This document shows positions 6,229 to 7,039 of a stretch of DNA of 7,039 bases, in pieces. Position 1 is the first letter of the stretch; every line of letters starts with the position of its first letter. The notes under the pieces are model-generated. The model was not told the origin of the DNA, ran no database searches, and saw nothing but the letters and a program-made list of their open reading frames with translations. The position numbers and the translations under genes were made by a program. Source of the DNA: Bacteroidales bacterium (GTDB lineage Bacteria > Bacteroidota > Bacteroidia > Bacteroidales > Marinilabiliaceae); assembly GCA_004552385.1 (NCBI GenBank), contig SFOL01000090.1, positions 1 through 7,039 on the forward strand. Direction: 5' to 3'.

Positions 6229-6942
6229 TCATATTGAACGGACGACACCAATGACCTTTGACAAACTGCGGACATCGGTCTTGTTGATAGAGAACGGAGG
6301 GACATCGGGGTTATCGCTACGGCACTCAATCGCGTCGGGCGAGGCTGGGTCTGTAAAAACGCGTTTGATCATTACGCCCTGCACTCCGTCAACAATGTAC
6401 ACCTCACCATAATCAACCCAGGCGTTGCTCTCGAGCTTTCGGCACGCGACAAGGTCTCCACTGACGAAGGTTGGCGTCATTGAGACACCTTGGATGCGGA
6501 TAAGGAAATCGGCCCCCGCCTGAGCGAACTCCGGGACAAGGTAGCGAGTGCAATCATCAAGACATACCCCCGGCTCGTCGATCCCATTAAACCCCGCCAA
6601 GGCTGTGATAGGGATCAGTGGTAAATAGCCTGAGAGGCGTGGAGCGGCATCCCTACGCACATCAGCCGCATCAGAATCAACGCCTTTCATTATAGTTCCT
6701 ACGCCGAGCAGAAGCCACTCCGTGGAAACGCCATAGGCCTTTGAGAGCATGGCTACATTATCGGTTGAGGCGTTGGCCTTGCCACCGAGGATGAGGGAGA
6801 GCCGACCGAGATAAAGTCCGAGCTTGGACATTACCTCATTCTTGTTGCGCGCAAGATTTTTGTCGAGCAGGAAGTGCACCGCCTCGCAGAAACGGCGGTT
6901 GATATCATCCCTAAGCGTTGAGACAGACAGATCTTCATTCAT
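6229..6942 (-). CDS. XRE/S24 transcriptional repressor, LexA/CI-like, with self-cleavage residues
   Basis: This 237-residue protein pairs an N-terminal helix-turn-helix (about 14-85, ending TEWLLLGVG) with a C-terminal LexA/CI-type S24 peptidase domain (about 105-235). The catalytic Ser154 sits in QGVSMTPTFVSGD and Lys193 in GVMIKRVF. An Ala116-Gly117 pair in ITALAGFNG matches the usual cleavage bond; the spacings (38 residues to Ser and 39 from Ser to Lys) are close to those in E. coli LexA. It should therefore be a repressor inactivated by cutting itself, typically after DNA damage. The helix-turn-helix is divergent from standard XRE sequences. Start ATG 6942 lies in an AT-rich leader. No phage genes are nearby, so it is likely a chromosomal regulator of the downstream MATE pump and possibly itself; this is inference from context. 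Confidence 0.9.
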   Translation of the reverse strand: MNEDLSVSTLRDDINRRFCEAVHFLLDKNLARNKNEVMSKLGLYLGRLSLILGGKANASTDNVAMLSKAYGVSTEWLLLGVGTIMKGVDSDAADVRRDAAPRLSGYLPLIPITALAGFNGIDEPGVCLDDCTRYLVPEFAQAGADFLIRIQGVSMTPTFVSGDLVACRKLESNAWVDYGEVYIVDGVQGVMIKRVFTDPASPDAIECRSDNPDVPPFSINKTDVRSLSKVIGVVRSI

Positions 6943-6954
6943 AATGATAGTGTT

Positions 6955-6976
6955 TTTGCGAAATTCAAGTGCGAAA
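6955..6976. repeat. Direct repeats TGCGAAA before the S24 gene, candidate operator
   Basis: TGCGAAA occurs at 6957-6963 and 6970-6976, 13 bases apart start to start, in the leader of the S24 repressor gene. The second copy overlaps the likely -7 box (TATTTTCG on the minus strand). The first copy is part of TTTGCGAA (6955-6962), also present in the inverted repeat at 4779-4794. The location is suitable for self-repression, but no binding data can be inferred from sequence alone. Confidence 0.35.
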
Positions 6977-6979
6977 ATA
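6972..6979 (-). promoter_or_regulatory. Possible -7 box for the S24/MATE unit
   Basis: On the minus strand TATTTTCG matches seven of eight positions of TAnnTTTG about 30 bases before the S24 start codon. The -33 region 19 bases upstream is a T run, not TTTG, so the promoter is weak or the call is wrong. A terminator just upstream means a promoter is needed in this short gap. Confidence 0.4.
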
Positions 6980-6998
6980 CAAAATAGTTTGCATAGAG

Positions 6999-7037
6999 AA
7001 AAAAGCGAAGCCCCCCCCGTAAATCCGGGAGGGGCTT
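6999..7037 (-). terminator. Rho-independent terminator of a gene right of the window
   Basis: On the minus strand AAGCCCCTCCCG (7037-7026) pairs with CGGGGGGGGCTT (7019-7008) across a 6-base loop: 12 pairs with one T-G wobble. Three bases later comes a run of six T (7004-6999). This is a strong terminator for a minus-strand gene outside the window and insulates the S24 gene from it. On the plus strand there is no T run within view. Confidence 0.8.
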
Positions 7038-7039
7038 AT

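Noticed and set aside
6229..6942. Prophage remnant
   Set aside because: The S24 protein resembles phage repressors, but no integrase, structural gene or attachment repeat is visible and its neighbours are transport genes.

Overview
This window looks like chromosomal DNA from a Bacteroidota species, most likely Bacteroidales and possibly a Muribaculaceae-type gut bacterium. The clues are a near-perfect Bacteroidetes promoter (TTG, 19 bp, TATCTTTG) before the left ABC gene, mostly weak Shine-Dalgarno signals, lipoprotein signal peptides, a membrane-anchored LytTR protein of a style common in this phylum, and AT-rich promoters between GC-richer genes. The genus is inferred from style and not proven.

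Every gene I can support lies on the minus strand, so transcription runs from right to left. At the far right (about 6999-7037) is a strong Rho-independent terminator for a gene outside the window. After it comes a run of six tightly packed genes: an XRE/S24 (LexA/CI-like) repressor, a MATE-family efflux pump, a transmembrane LytTR DNA-binding protein, and a ZnuA-ZnuC-ZnuB type zinc/manganese ABC importer (binding lipoprotein, ATPase, permease). Gaps are 45 bp, about 64 bp, 4 bp, an ATGA overlap and 9 bp, so the last four genes are very probably one operon and all six may be.

Next comes a spacer of about 520 bp (1029-1550) with no convincing gene. Its left end carries a good promoter for a separate unit: a YtrB/NatA-like ABC ATPase (198-1028), followed 53 bp later by the start of a lipoprotein gene that runs off the left edge (1-144).

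The likely biology is metal uptake beside regulated export. The importer brings Zn2+ or Mn2+ through the inner membrane. The LytTR protein four bases upstream of znuA is a plausible local regulator. The S24 protein has the residues needed for self-cleavage and is a plausible stress-responsive repressor of itself and the MATE gene. No phage, insertion sequence, CRISPR array, tRNA or rRNA was seen. The individual genes belong to known families; the most interesting aspects are the regulatory combination and a shared TTTGCGAA motif at two gene starts.
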